This document shows positions 1 to 7,295 of a stretch of 64,000 bases of DNA, one piece after another. The stretch comes from SIG480 sp045636865. Lineage in GTDB: Bacteria > Bacillota > Clostridia > Oscillospirales > JAAYXM01. Each line of letters opens with the position of its first letter. The first letter of the stretch is position 1. Location of the stretch: positions 1 to 64,000 of the forward strand of contig JAZTYJ010000016.1 of assembly GCA_045636865.1 (NCBI GenBank). Reading direction: 5' to 3'. Position numbers and translations under genes: made by a program. The notes under the pieces are model-generated. The model saw nothing but the letters and a program-made list of their open reading frames with translations, ran no database searches and was not told where the DNA came from.

Positions 1-319
1 CTTCAACGGCTTCATCTGCGACGTAGAGCAGGATCCGCACTATTCCGTATGGGGCGCATTCGGCTGCAACAATCCCGAATGGGGTCATGGTCAGCCCGAA
101 AAGTGCCGCCAGCTGCTGGATGTGCTTATGCCGGGAGCCAATACTCAGCCGCTCCGGCAGAAATATGATAAGCGCCGTTTCTTCTCCGTCCGAAACCGCA
201 ACTGCATTGAGTTCTATCGGGTCGAGAATTCCCTTTGCATATCTTTTTGTAAAATATCCTTCAAGGCTTGCTCCGAGCGGCGGTGTAACATCAACTCTTG
301 AAAATCCTGCTTTCAACAC
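1..319 (-). CDS. N-terminal part of a ceramidase-like (neutral/alkaline ceramidase family) protein, cut by window edge
   Basis: Reading leftward from a GTG at 319, preceded by a GGGAGAG ribosome-binding site, the product begins MLKAGFSRVDVTPPLGASLE. This is the typical N-terminal pattern (G-x-x-x-x-D/I-T-P) of the neutral/alkaline non-lysosomal ceramidase family and resembles the complete gene at 2952-4253. It lies 13 bp downstream of the HAD gene, so the two are probably one operon. The family resemblance is good for about the first 50 residues, to roughly base 165. Beyond that the frame stays open but no longer looks like the family, and the opposite strand looks more protein-like. The gene may be broken near base 165. 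Confidence 0.5.
   Translation of the reverse strand, partial: MLKAGFSRVDVTPPLGASLEGYFTKRYAKGILDPIELNAVAVSDGEETALIIFLPERLSIGSRHKHIQQLAALFGLTMTPFGIVAAECAPYGIVRILLYVADEAVE
2..160 (+). CDS. Possible fragment of an unrecognised protein running in from the left edge
   Basis: The plus frame starting at base 2 is open and reads as a plausible, aromatic-rich polypeptide with segments such as CDVEQDPHYSVWGAFG and NNPEWGHGQ. Its codons (many CTG, CAG, GAG) and amino-acid composition look more protein-like than the opposing minus frame over the same bases. The resemblance to protein seems to end near base 160, and the frame then runs into the antisense of the minus-strand ceramidase-like gene. I do not recognise the family. 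It may be the end of a different gene joined here by rearrangement or by an assembly join, or it may be chance. Confidence 0.3.
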
Positions 320-332
320 ACAAATCTCTCCC

Positions 333-983
333 TTATTCAAACTTTCCTATATATTCTGTCATTTTCTCCGACCAGACATCAGATATCTCCTTTATCTCGT
401 CCCACGCATACGAAAATGAGTCGTCATAAAGCGCGGCGGTGATGAATCCTGCCGCCTTTGCCGTTCTCAATGCGACGACTGAGTCTTCAAAAACTGCAGT
501 TTCGCAAGGTTTTGAACCTAAAAGAGCTGCCGAGGCAAGAAAAATATCGGGTTTATCTTTTCCTACGCCCACTTTTCTGCTCGTGAGGATTCCTTTGAAG
601 AATTTTCGGATACCAAGGCGCGTAAGCGCGGAATCTGCGAGATATTCGTCCGACGCCGTTGCAAGGCACATCGGCACTCCGCAGCTTGAAAGATGCTCAA
701 GAAATTCAAAAACGCCCTCTTTTAGCGGAACATCCCTTATATATCGCTTTTCTACCGTTTTATCTATCTGATCCGTTATTTCGTCGCGGCTTCCGGGAAT
801 GTCATATTCCTCCTGCATAAAGCCTACGGCCTCATATACGCTCATGCTCGTAAACCGTCGGTCAAGGTCCTCCCTCGGAACTTTGCCGAGGCTTTTTATA
901 TAATCGCTTCCGATAGTTTCCCAGACGTGCATGGAATCCGTAAGTGTGCCGTCCATATCAAATATAGCTCCGTGAATCTTCAT
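333..983 (-). CDS. HAD-superfamily hydrolase (beta-phosphoglucomutase-like phosphatase)
   Basis: 216 aa haloacid-dehalogenase phosphatase of the small alpha-helical-cap type that includes beta-phosphoglucomutase and sugar-phosphate phosphatases. Motif I FDMDGTLTDS carries the nucleophile Asp9 and the general acid Asp11. Motif II is the Ser/Thr region around LATASDEY, motif III is the lysine in GVGKDKPD, and motif IV is VFEDSVVAL. The start ATG at 983 has GGAGG eight bases upstream. The substrate cannot be read from sequence; phosphosugars or nucleotides are usual for the family. It is followed 13 bp later by the truncated ceramidase-like gene on the same strand. Confidence 0.85.
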   Translation of the reverse strand: MKIHGAIFDMDGTLTDSMHVWETIGSDYIKSLGKVPREDLDRRFTSMSVYEAVGFMQEEYDIPGSRDEITDQIDKTVEKRYIRDVPLKEGVFEFLEHLSSCGVPMCLATASDEYLADSALTRLGIRKFFKGILTSRKVGVGKDKPDIFLASAALLGSKPCETAVFEDSVVALRTAKAAGFITAALYDDSFSYAWDEIKEISDVWSEKMTEYIGKFE

Positions 984-1061
984 TATATATCCTCCAAAAT
1001 CTGTCTACGAAACATTATAGCAAAATTTTTCACACAAGACAAGGCATTTGAATTTTGCAAT

Positions 1062-1078
1062 GTTACAGTTGCGTTACA
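1062..1078 (-). promoter_or_regulatory. WalR-type box upstream of the M23 hydrolase
   Basis: On the minus strand the sequence is TGTAAC-GCAAC-TGTAAC, a perfect direct repeat of TGTAAC with a 5-base spacer. It matches the published WalR/YycF consensus TGTWAH-N5-TGTWAH. It lies about 90 bp upstream of the -35 of the cell-wall hydrolase promoter. The assignment rests on motif match and target type. Confidence 0.55.
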
Positions 1079-1165
1079 AAGTACTCCCCGCTATCCAAAA
1101 ACCCAGAAAGGCGCGTATTTGCTCAATTTTCCAAAAACAGCCAATCCTAATAATTACAAAAAGTA

Positions 1166-1194
1166 TTGACAAAAATGAAAAATTCGTCTATAAT
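1166..1194 (+). promoter_or_regulatory. Consensus sigma-A promoter for the M23 hydrolase
   Basis: TTGACA at 1166-1171 and TATAAT at 1189-1194 are separated by exactly 17 bases, which is a perfect consensus. Transcription should start near 1201, at the edge of the second WalR-type box. Confidence 0.85.
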
Positions 1195-1204
1195 GTAATC
1201 ACTC

Positions 1205-1221
1205 TGTAACCACTTTGTAAC
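1205..1221 (+). promoter_or_regulatory. Second WalR-type box, in the transcribed leader
   Basis: TGTAAC-CACTT-TGTAAC is again a perfect repeat with 5-base spacing. It is oriented opposite to the upstream copy and placed at about +5 to +21. A box here would be expected to block rather than help the polymerase, so the pair may give dual control. Confidence 0.55.
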
Positions 1222-1259
1222 CGGTGTTTCGGAGAATTTTCAAAAAAGAAGGTGAGAAT

Positions 1260-2891
1260 ATGTCTGAAGAGAAAGAACTTCTCGAGCTTTCGTCGGCGGC
1301 ATCCGTTGCTGCTCCGGCGCCGCTTTTTGTACCTTCACAGTCTAAAATATTTGCAGTTCTCTGCGGCATATTTGCCTTTATATATGAGCTTATTTCCGCG
1401 ATAACAACAAAGATTGTTCACGGTGCGGTTATTTTCGGAACGGTTTTCCATTCAAGAATCATCATTCCGTCAACCGTGTTCTTTGCAGCTGCATATACTA
1501 TTCTCTCTTTAGTTTTGACACGTATCCGCGATTTTTTCAAAATACGTGCACATTCTGCAAACGTTGCAATTTCTCACTTCCGTTCAAACCGTTTTGCACT
1601 TGCAGTTTCGCTTCTCGCCGTTACCTTTATTATCATCGCATCAACATTTTACAGCACAGGTATCCGAATCATTGCCGATGGCGAAGAACTCGGATATATG
1701 TACAGCCGCGAAGAGTATGACACCGCCCTCAATCTCGTTGAGGAGCGCGCGAGTGAAATTCTCGGAAGACCGTACAGCGTTACTGTTCCTGTTCACTTTG
1801 AAATTGCAATTGTTCCGCGTGAAAAGGTTATTTCAAAGGATGCTCTTCGTTCATATTTCTTCTCAAGAATCGAAGAGGTTTCAGCTCTCTATGCACTTAC
1901 CGTTGACGGTGAGGTTATAGGCGCAAGCCGCAACAAAGACGTCTTGCAGGGCATTATCGACGATCTTCTCTACTCAAACGACCCTGCGGTAAAGGCGCAC
2001 TTTACTCAGGACGTTCAGATAACACAGAAGTATGTTGACTCATCAAAGCTCATTTCTTATGATGAAATCCGCGAAAAGTTAACATCAACAATCCACTCTT
2101 CAAAGCAGTACACCATCCGTCCTGGCGACACGCTCGATTCTATCGCAAAAGAAAACGGTATGACGCGCGCAGAGCTTCTGGAGCTTAACCCCTCACTCTC
2201 ATCGAGAAACCTCCGCGCAGGCAAGAAGGTTACCGTCGCAAAAGAGGTTCCCTTTCTCTCTGTTGAGGCAGTCAGACGAGTTGAGTATACAGAAACCATC
2301 CCCTTTGAAACGAAGCAGGTCGAGGATTCAACTATCTACAAGGGCTCTTCAAAGGTCGTTACACAGGGTAAGGTTGGTACGCGCAAGGTTGTTGCCGATG
2401 TTACTTACGTTGACAACAAGGAAGTCTCACGCGACATTCTCTCAAGCACTGTTGTTGCTCAACCTGTTACCAAGGTTGTTCATATTGGTACAAAAGCTCG
2501 TCCGAAGACAGTCGCAACCGGCAGACTCTCACGTCCTGTAAGCGGCTGCATCATCTCTTCAAACTACGGTATGCGCCGCGGCAGCATGCACAAGGGTGTC
2601 GACTTTGCAGGAAAGACAGGTACGCGAATCTCCGCAGCAGACGGCGGTACGGTTACATGGGCCGGCTGGAAGCGCGGCGGATGGGGTTACCTCGTCGTCA
2701 TTAACCACGGCAACGGCATCGAAACGTATTACGCCCACAACTCTCGAGTTACCGTTAAGGTAGGGCAGAAGGTTGCAAAGGGTGAGCAGATTGCAAAGAT
2801 GGGCAGCACCGGTAACAGCTCAGGTCCGCACGTTCACTTTGAAGTCCACGTAAACGGCAGATATGTAAACCCGTGGAAGTATATTAAGTAA
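1260..2891 (+). CDS. Membrane-anchored M23 peptidoglycan endopeptidase with LysM and G5 domains
   Basis: A 543 aa cell-wall hydrolase. The start is ATG 1260, because GAAGGTGA lies just upstream; a GTG 36 bases earlier has no good ribosome-binding site. Hydrophobic segments lie at about residues 30-50, 55-87 and 111-130. The rest is extracytoplasmic: LysM at 284-327 (YTIRPGDTL), G5 at about 334-410, and M23 metallopeptidase at 430-540. Zinc and catalytic residues are visible as H444/D448 in HKGVDFA, H493 in YYAHNS and the HVHFE motif at 524-528. Family members cut peptide cross-links during growth, and LysM and G5 bind glycan. The gene is monocistronic, between its own consensus promoter and a bidirectional terminator, and two WalR-type boxes suggest control by the WalKR cell-wall system. 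Confidence 0.92.
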   Translation: MSEEKELLELSSAASVAAPAPLFVPSQSKIFAVLCGIFAFIYELISAITTKIVHGAVIFGTVFHSRIIIPSTVFFAAAYTILSLVLTRIRDFFKIRAHSANVAISHFRSNRFALAVSLLAVTFIIIASTFYSTGIRIIADGEELGYMYSREEYDTALNLVEERASEILGRPYSVTVPVHFEIAIVPREKVISKDALRSYFFSRIEEVSALYALTVDGEVIGASRNKDVLQGIIDDLLYSNDPAVKAHFTQDVQITQKYVDSSKLISYDEIREKLTSTIHSSKQYTIRPGDTLDSIAKENGMTRAELLELNPSLSSRNLRAGKKVTVAKEVPFLSVEAVRRVEYTETIPFETKQVEDSTIYKGSSKVVTQGKVGTRKVVADVTYVDNKEVSRDILSSTVVAQPVTKVVHIGTKARPKTVATGRLSRPVSGCIISSNYGMRRGSMHKGVDFAGKTGTRISAADGGTVTWAGWKRGGWGYLVVINHGNGIETYYAHNSRVTVKVGQKVAKGEQIAKMGSTGNSSGPHVHFEVHVNGRYVNPWKYIK

Positions 2892-2912
2892 AACCCAATT
2901 AAAAGAATAAAA

Positions 2913-2938
2913 ACCCCTCGGTTTTGAAACCGAGGGGT
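2913..2938. terminator. Bidirectional intrinsic terminator
   Basis: A 12-bp perfect stem (ACCCCTCGGTTT / AAACCGAGGGGT) lies between the convergent ends of the M23 gene and the ceramidase-like gene. There is a T-rich run on the plus side and a TTTTTA run on the minus side, so it should serve both. Confidence 0.85.
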
Positions 2939-2951
2939 GCATTTTTTGTTT

Positions 2952-4253
2952 CTACTTATTTTCAATTCTCTTGCGCGATGCCTTGAAGCCGTCTGAATAT
3001 TTCTTATTGAGACCTTTTTTGAACGGACCCTTGAGACCGTACTCAAGGAATGAGTTCGGCTCGTATCCTCCCTCGTCGGTTACGACGTCATCAACAACAT
3101 ATGCGCATGCATCGGTATATCCGATGAAGCAGAAGTCCTTATCCGCAAAAGCCTCTCTTGCCGCACATTTTACGCGGTAGCAGGTTTCACCACCCATTGC
3201 GGCAACATAGAAATCGTCGGAAATACGGATTGTCTGGCAACGTAGGAAAAGGCTGTCAAGAAGCTTATTGTATCCGCCGTTAACGATGATTTCCGCATTG
3301 TTCTTTTCGGGGTTGAATCTTGCATCTTTTCTCTCTTCAAGCATCTTTTCAAAAACAGAGATCGGCTGCACATCAATCGGAAGCTCAAGCTCAAACTCAT
3401 CAGATGCAACAGAAAGCTCTGCCTTCTTTGTCTTTCCGTTTTCGACAAAGTCAATAACCGAGTCTGCCATTTCCTTTGCAAGAGCATCAAGCTCTTCAAA
3501 TGTAAGACTCTTCCACGGCCAGCAGTTTTCATCATCTGCGTCCTCAATAACTGTAGCCTTCGGTCTTACGTCTGCGCCCGATGACTGGAAGAACAAACCA
3601 ACCGCACCGTAGTACTTCATTTCAAGATACTGGCACATTCTTCCCGGGAACTCTCCGGAAATCGTCTGCTGTGCCGGGTAGTTTACCGGATGGCAGGCGT
3701 AGTTTGTCATTACCGCGCGGATATCACCCTTCATATCACGGATAAACATAACGAAAAATTCTTTGTCGCACTCATAATCCGGATCAGGTACACACGCGCG
3801 CTCACCTTTTCTGATTCCGCGGCGGCTGATATTGAAATCCGCATCAAATACGCCGTATTCAAGCTCACCTTCATACATTATCGAAAGCGCACGGTCAAGC
3901 GCGTTCTTTGAACGCTCAACAAGAAATTCCTCATATTCTTCATCGTGTGCGCCCGGGCAATAACCCCTGACTGCCGGAGCTGTGTGTGCGTGTGAATAAG
4001 AGGCTACAACGGCACTCTTTTCAATGCCGTACTTTTCATTTGCATATGTTGCAATTCTGTCGTTTAATCCATGATCGTGGAAAAGCAAGTCGTAAGCAAG
4101 AAAAACAGCCTTGTTTTTGCCATCATCAATCACGAGGCAACGAACATAAACATCGTCGTGTATTGCTATGTAATTTTCATCAAACGGGCCGCAGCACGCG
4201 ACCTTGACAGGACTTATCGGGGTAATTATCTCTTTTGCCGTACCAAAACGCAT
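2952..4253 (-). CDS. Neutral/alkaline non-lysosomal ceramidase-family protein
   Basis: 433 aa. The start is ATG 4253 with AAAGGAGA upstream; an in-frame ATG 33 bases earlier lacks such a site. The N-terminus (GTAKEIITPISPV) and the HAHTAP motif at residues 88-93, with a later ACHPVNYPAQ segment, fit the zinc-hydrolase domain of neutral ceramidases. Bacterial members of this short form are widespread and often sit in carbohydrate clusters, so ceramide may not be the true substrate. No signal peptide is visible, so a cytoplasmic location is likely. The gene is alone on the minus strand between the terminator at 2913-2938 and the PdaA gene. Confidence 0.72.
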   Translation of the reverse strand: MRFGTAKEIITPISPVKVACCGPFDENYIAIHDDVYVRCLVIDDGKNKAVFLAYDLLFHDHGLNDRIATYANEKYGIEKSAVVASYSHAHTAPAVRGYCPGAHDEEYEEFLVERSKNALDRALSIMYEGELEYGVFDADFNISRRGIRKGERACVPDPDYECDKEFFVMFIRDMKGDIRAVMTNYACHPVNYPAQQTISGEFPGRMCQYLEMKYYGAVGLFFQSSGADVRPKATVIEDADDENCWPWKSLTFEELDALAKEMADSVIDFVENGKTKKAELSVASDEFELELPIDVQPISVFEKMLEERKDARFNPEKNNAEIIVNGGYNKLLDSLFLRCQTIRISDDFYVAAMGGETCYRVKCAAREAFADKDFCFIGYTDACAYVVDDVVTDEGGYEPNSFLEYGLKGPFKKGLNKKYSDGFKASRKRIENK

Positions 4254-4335
4254 AATAATTTCTCCTTTTATCTTATGTGGTTTCATACGTCTATTTTATT
4301 ATATTCCGTCGTTTTGTCAATAGCTTTGCGGCATT

Positions 4336-5130
4336 TTATTGCAAATTTTCTATACTTTCAAAACGGTATCCCATTTCTTCCCATTTTGTGAGAAGTTCAT
4401 CGAGAATTTCGGCATTCGTTCTTGACGTGCTGTGGAGAAGCACTACCGCGCCCGGATGTATGCGCTCCGTAAGCGTTTTCATGGCAGATTCGTGTGAGGG
4501 TTGCTTGTTGTCGTACCAGTCAACGTATGCAAGACTCCAGAAGACCGTTTTGTATCCGAGGTTCTGTGCCATTCTGAGGTTTTCTTCAGAAAACTTTCCC
4601 TGCGGCGGACGGTAGAATTTCTTCATCTCCTCGCCGCAGACATTTTTATACTTTTCTTCAAGCCCCTCGATTTCTTTTCGGAAGCTCTCTTCACTTGATA
4701 TCGCCGACATATCGGGGTGCGAGAGTGTGTGATTTCCGACGATATGCCCCTCATCCTTCATACGTTTTACAAGTTCCGGCTCTTTATCGATATAGTTTCC
4801 GACGAGAAAGAACGCGGCAGGCGCATTATGCTTTGCAAGAGAATCCAGAATTTTTGCCGTGTTTCCGTTTTCATATCCCGCATCGAACGTGAGATATATT
4901 ACCTTTTCTTCTTCGTTGCCCACAAAACAGGCGTCGTATCCTTTAAGAAACTCCTTTGTCGCGTTTCCGACAGGGGTTTTCCCTTCCTCACGGAACGAAA
5001 GTCCCCAATTCCCCGACGATTTTCCCGAAACCACCGCTGCATCGGGAGCCGAGAAATACGGAAGCGCGCAGAACACAACAAGTGCTGCAAGAAAAATGAC
5101 GAGAGTACGTTTGTTAATTTTAATAATCAA
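4336..5130 (-). CDS. pdaA: PdaA-type peptidoglycan N-acetylmuramic acid deacetylase (polysaccharide deacetylase, CE4)
   Basis: 264 aa with a TTG start at 5130, chosen because AAGGTGGTG sits nine bases upstream and an N-terminal membrane anchor follows at once (about residues 8-27). The NodB domain shows TFDAGYENG (81-89), the metal-binding GNHTLSHPDMS with H134 and H138, and the YRPPQG motif near 173. The form TFDAGYENG and the C-terminal sequence around VFWSLAYVDWYD and GAVVLLHSTS match PdaA, which deacetylates muramic acid so that muramic delta-lactam can form in spore cortex. That fits the spoVA genes at 51-52 kb. Other CE4 deacetylases are possible. Confidence 0.8.
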   Translation of the reverse strand: MIIKINKRTLVIFLAALVVFCALPYFSAPDAAVVSGKSSGNWGLSFREEGKTPVGNATKEFLKGYDACFVGNEEEKVIYLTFDAGYENGNTAKILDSLAKHNAPAAFFLVGNYIDKEPELVKRMKDEGHIVGNHTLSHPDMSAISSEESFRKEIEGLEEKYKNVCGEEMKKFYRPPQGKFSEENLRMAQNLGYKTVFWSLAYVDWYDNKQPSHESAMKTLTERIHPGAVVLLHSTSRTNAEILDELLTKWEEMGYRFESIENLQ

Positions 5131-5134
5131 TTTT

Positions 5135-5171
5135 AAACACCACCTTATAACATATGTATGAGGTGGTGTTT
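5135..5171. repeat. 11-bp inverted repeat between the AraC gene and pdaA
   Basis: AAACACCACCT and its complement AGGTGGTGTTT lie 15 bases apart, just after the AraC stop. On the minus strand the second arm contains the Shine-Dalgarno sequence of pdaA (AGGTGG). Folding would both end the upstream message weakly (no U-run) and hide the pdaA ribosome-binding site. Whether it acts as a regulator is inference. Confidence 0.5.
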
Positions 5172-5175
5172 TCAT

Positions 5176-5997
5176 TTATTCGCGATAACGTTTCATATAT
5201 TGCGTCGGCGTGATATCTGTTCTTTTTCGGAAAATGCGCGAGAAGTTCCGGGAATCAAGCCCGACAAGCTCCGCAATTTCAGAAACCGTGCAATCCGTTT
5301 TCTTTATAAGCTCGCACGCCTTGCGAATGCGGAGCGAGTCGAGATAAGTATGCGGTGACATACCGGTCTCTTTCTTGAACCGAACAGAAAAATAGCTTCG
5401 CTCAAGACCTGCAACTTTTGCTATATCGGAAACATTGATGTCTTCACTGTAATACGTTTCCATATATCCCATAACGCGTGTAAGCCACTCTGCACGATTT
5501 CCGTTCTGAGTTCTTGAGTTGCGGACAAGTATGCCGAGGAGATTGTAAAGGTGCCCGGTCCTGCGCAACTCTGCTCCGGGGTCATTTTCCTCCGCTATAT
5601 CCACAACCTTGCATACGCTTTCAAGAAGCTCATCAAAAAGCTCCGGCGGTGCATACGGATTTTCAGGCGTTATCCCGACCTGTGCAAGTATCCTCCCGAC
5701 CTGCATTCCGTCAAGCGCACACCAGACGCCGCATCTCGGCTCCTCCATTGATGCCGTGTGCATAACCGTATCTCCCGGAAGCAGAATATAGCAATCGCGC
5801 GGTCCGACCTCGAAGGTGCGCCCGTTTATCATGACAGAGCCGTACCCCGATGTGTTACATTCTATAATATATATATCGCGCATAAGCGGTCCGTATGTTA
5901 TGCCCGGAGGCAGATCGCGGTCATAACCGCCGCAACAAAAGACCGGAACTTCCTGTCCGAATGTGCTTAAAGTAAACCTCTCCACTATTATCACCAT
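5176..5997 (-). CDS. AraC-family transcriptional regulator
   Basis: 273 aa. The N-terminal half is a cupin-like sensor domain (around RTFEVGPRDCYILLPGDTV). The C-terminal ~100 residues contain two helix-turn-helix motifs, IAKVAGLERSYFSVRFKKET and IAELVGLDSRNFSRIFRKRT, typical of AraC/XylS activators of sugar genes. The start is ambiguous: ATG 5997 lacks a clear ribosome-binding site, and GTG 5985 follows GGATGG. The gene is divergent from the Gfo/Idh/MocA dehydrogenase at 6108, the likely target, with a perfect inverted repeat bracketing that promoter region. Confidence 0.88.
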   Translation of the reverse strand: MVIIVERFTLSTFGQEVPVFCCGGYDRDLPPGITYGPLMRDIYIIECNTSGYGSVMINGRTFEVGPRDCYILLPGDTVMHTASMEEPRCGVWCALDGMQVGRILAQVGITPENPYAPPELFDELLESVCKVVDIAEENDPGAELRRTGHLYNLLGILVRNSRTQNGNRAEWLTRVMGYMETYYSEDINVSDIAKVAGLERSYFSVRFKKETGMSPHTYLDSLRIRKACELIKKTDCTVSEIAELVGLDSRNFSRIFRKRTDITPTQYMKRYRE

Positions 5998-6022
5998 CCA
6001 ACAAAATGAAGAAATAAAAAAA

Positions 6023-6090
6023 CAAATGTGTATTGTTCAAATTCAGGTATAATGCTATACTTACGTTAGTTACAGTATAACACACATTTG
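6023..6090. promoter_or_regulatory. Divergent promoter region bracketed by a 9-bp inverted repeat
   Basis: CAAATGTGT at 6023-6031 is matched by ACACATTTG at 6082-6090. Between them lies a TATAAT at 6048-6053 with no good -35, as expected for a promoter needing an activator. The repeat is a candidate site for the divergent AraC regulator, although AraC-family sites are usually direct repeats, so this is only a suggestion. Confidence 0.4.
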
Positions 6091-6107
6091 AAAGGATGGA
6101 AAGCATA

Positions 6108-7169
6108 ATGAAGAAAAAAGTTCGTTTTGGCGTAATCGGTATAAAGAGCATGGCAGCCTTGCACATCGCTTCTCTCGTAGAGAATCCCCTTACGGAGCTC
6201 TGTGCTATTTGCGATAATCACCCTGAGTTTTTTGATACTTACATTGAAAAGTACGGTGATTTGAAGACATACACAGATTATATGGATCTTTATAAGGACC
6301 CCGATATAGATGCTGTTATCGTCTGCACACCGGACTTTCTCCACGAAGAGATGGTTGTCGAGGGCTTAAAGGCAGGAAAGCACGTTCTCTGCGAAAAGCC
6401 GATGGCTCTTACTGCCGAAGCTTGCGCAAATATGGTTGAGGCTGCGAAGAAGTACAGCCCGAAGATGATGGTCGGTCAGATTTGCCGCTACACTCCGGGA
6501 TTCAAGCGCGCAAAGGAGCTCATTGAGCAGGGCGAAATCGGCGAACTTTATGCAGTTGAGAGCGAATATGCTCACGACTATAAATACGGTGCAAAGGGCG
6601 TTGACAACTGGCGTCTTGACCCGAACAATCCGCGCGAGGGTTTTATCGGCGGCGGTTGCCACGCAGTTGACCTTCTCCGCTGGATTGCAGGTAATCCGAC
6701 AGAGGTTATGGCATACTCTTCAAACAAGTGCCTCCCCGACTGGCCGGTTGACGATGCAACATTTGCCATTATGAAGTTCCCGAATGACGTTATCGGTAAG
6801 GTATACGTTTCAATCGGATGCAAGCGCGAATACACGATGCGCTCTGTATTTTCCGGAACAAAGGGCACTATTATCTGCACAAACACAGACAACTTCCTCA
6901 CAATTTACAAAGAAGATGTTTCAGAGCTCAACAGCCTTTATAAAAACCATCTTCCCGAAGGTCATCCGAACCTTGCAAAGATTCAGCTTGAGATTCAGCT
7001 TAATAACCACAACACATCAGCTGAAATTGATGAGTTTGTCGACTGCATCATAAACGACAAGCCGATAAGAACAACTGCAGAAGAAGGCGCAGCAACAGTT
7101 GCAGTTTGCCTTGCAGCAGTTGAAGCTACAAAGACAGGCAAAATCACTCAGGTTAAATACCCCAAATAA
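6108..7169 (+). CDS. Gfo/Idh/MocA-family NAD(P)-dependent oxidoreductase
   Basis: 353 aa, starting at ATG 6108 after AAAGGATGG; an ATG 12 bases earlier overlaps that site. It has an N-terminal Rossmann fold (VRFGVIGIKSMAALH), the family EKP motif in VLCEKPMALT near residue 95 with the catalytic lysine, and GGGCHAVDLLRW near 183 with the active-site histidine. Members oxidise or reduce ring hydroxyls of sugars and inositols; the substrate cannot be told. It is a one-gene unit ended by the hairpin at 7176-7201 and is probably controlled by the divergent AraC protein. Confidence 0.88.
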   Translation: MKKKVRFGVIGIKSMAALHIASLVENPLTELCAICDNHPEFFDTYIEKYGDLKTYTDYMDLYKDPDIDAVIVCTPDFLHEEMVVEGLKAGKHVLCEKPMALTAEACANMVEAAKKYSPKMMVGQICRYTPGFKRAKELIEQGEIGELYAVESEYAHDYKYGAKGVDNWRLDPNNPREGFIGGGCHAVDLLRWIAGNPTEVMAYSSNKCLPDWPVDDATFAIMKFPNDVIGKVYVSIGCKREYTMRSVFSGTKGTIICTNTDNFLTIYKEDVSELNSLYKNHLPEGHPNLAKIQLEIQLNNHNTSAEIDEFVDCIINDKPIRTTAEEGAATVAVCLAAVEATKTGKITQVKYPK

Positions 7170-7175
7170 GACACA

Positions 7176-7201
7176 CCCCCGAAAGAGTTTTCTTTCGGGG
7201 G
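7176..7201 (+). terminator. Intrinsic terminator after the Gfo/Idh/MocA gene
   Basis: A 10-bp perfect stem (CCCCCGAAAG / CTTTCGGGGG) with a 6-base loop is followed by ATTTTG. Confidence 0.8.
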
Positions 7202-7295
7202 ATTTTGTATCTCTTCAAAGGTCATTTGCTATTGCAAAAGGCCTTTCTTTTTGGTAAAATGAAATGAGAATTTATAACATCCACGGAGGTTTCTT

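Noticed and set aside
927..1169. 80-codon plus-strand frame between the HAD gene and the M23 promoter
   Set aside because: No ribosome-binding site, an unnatural sequence, and it overlaps the WalR-type box and the -35.
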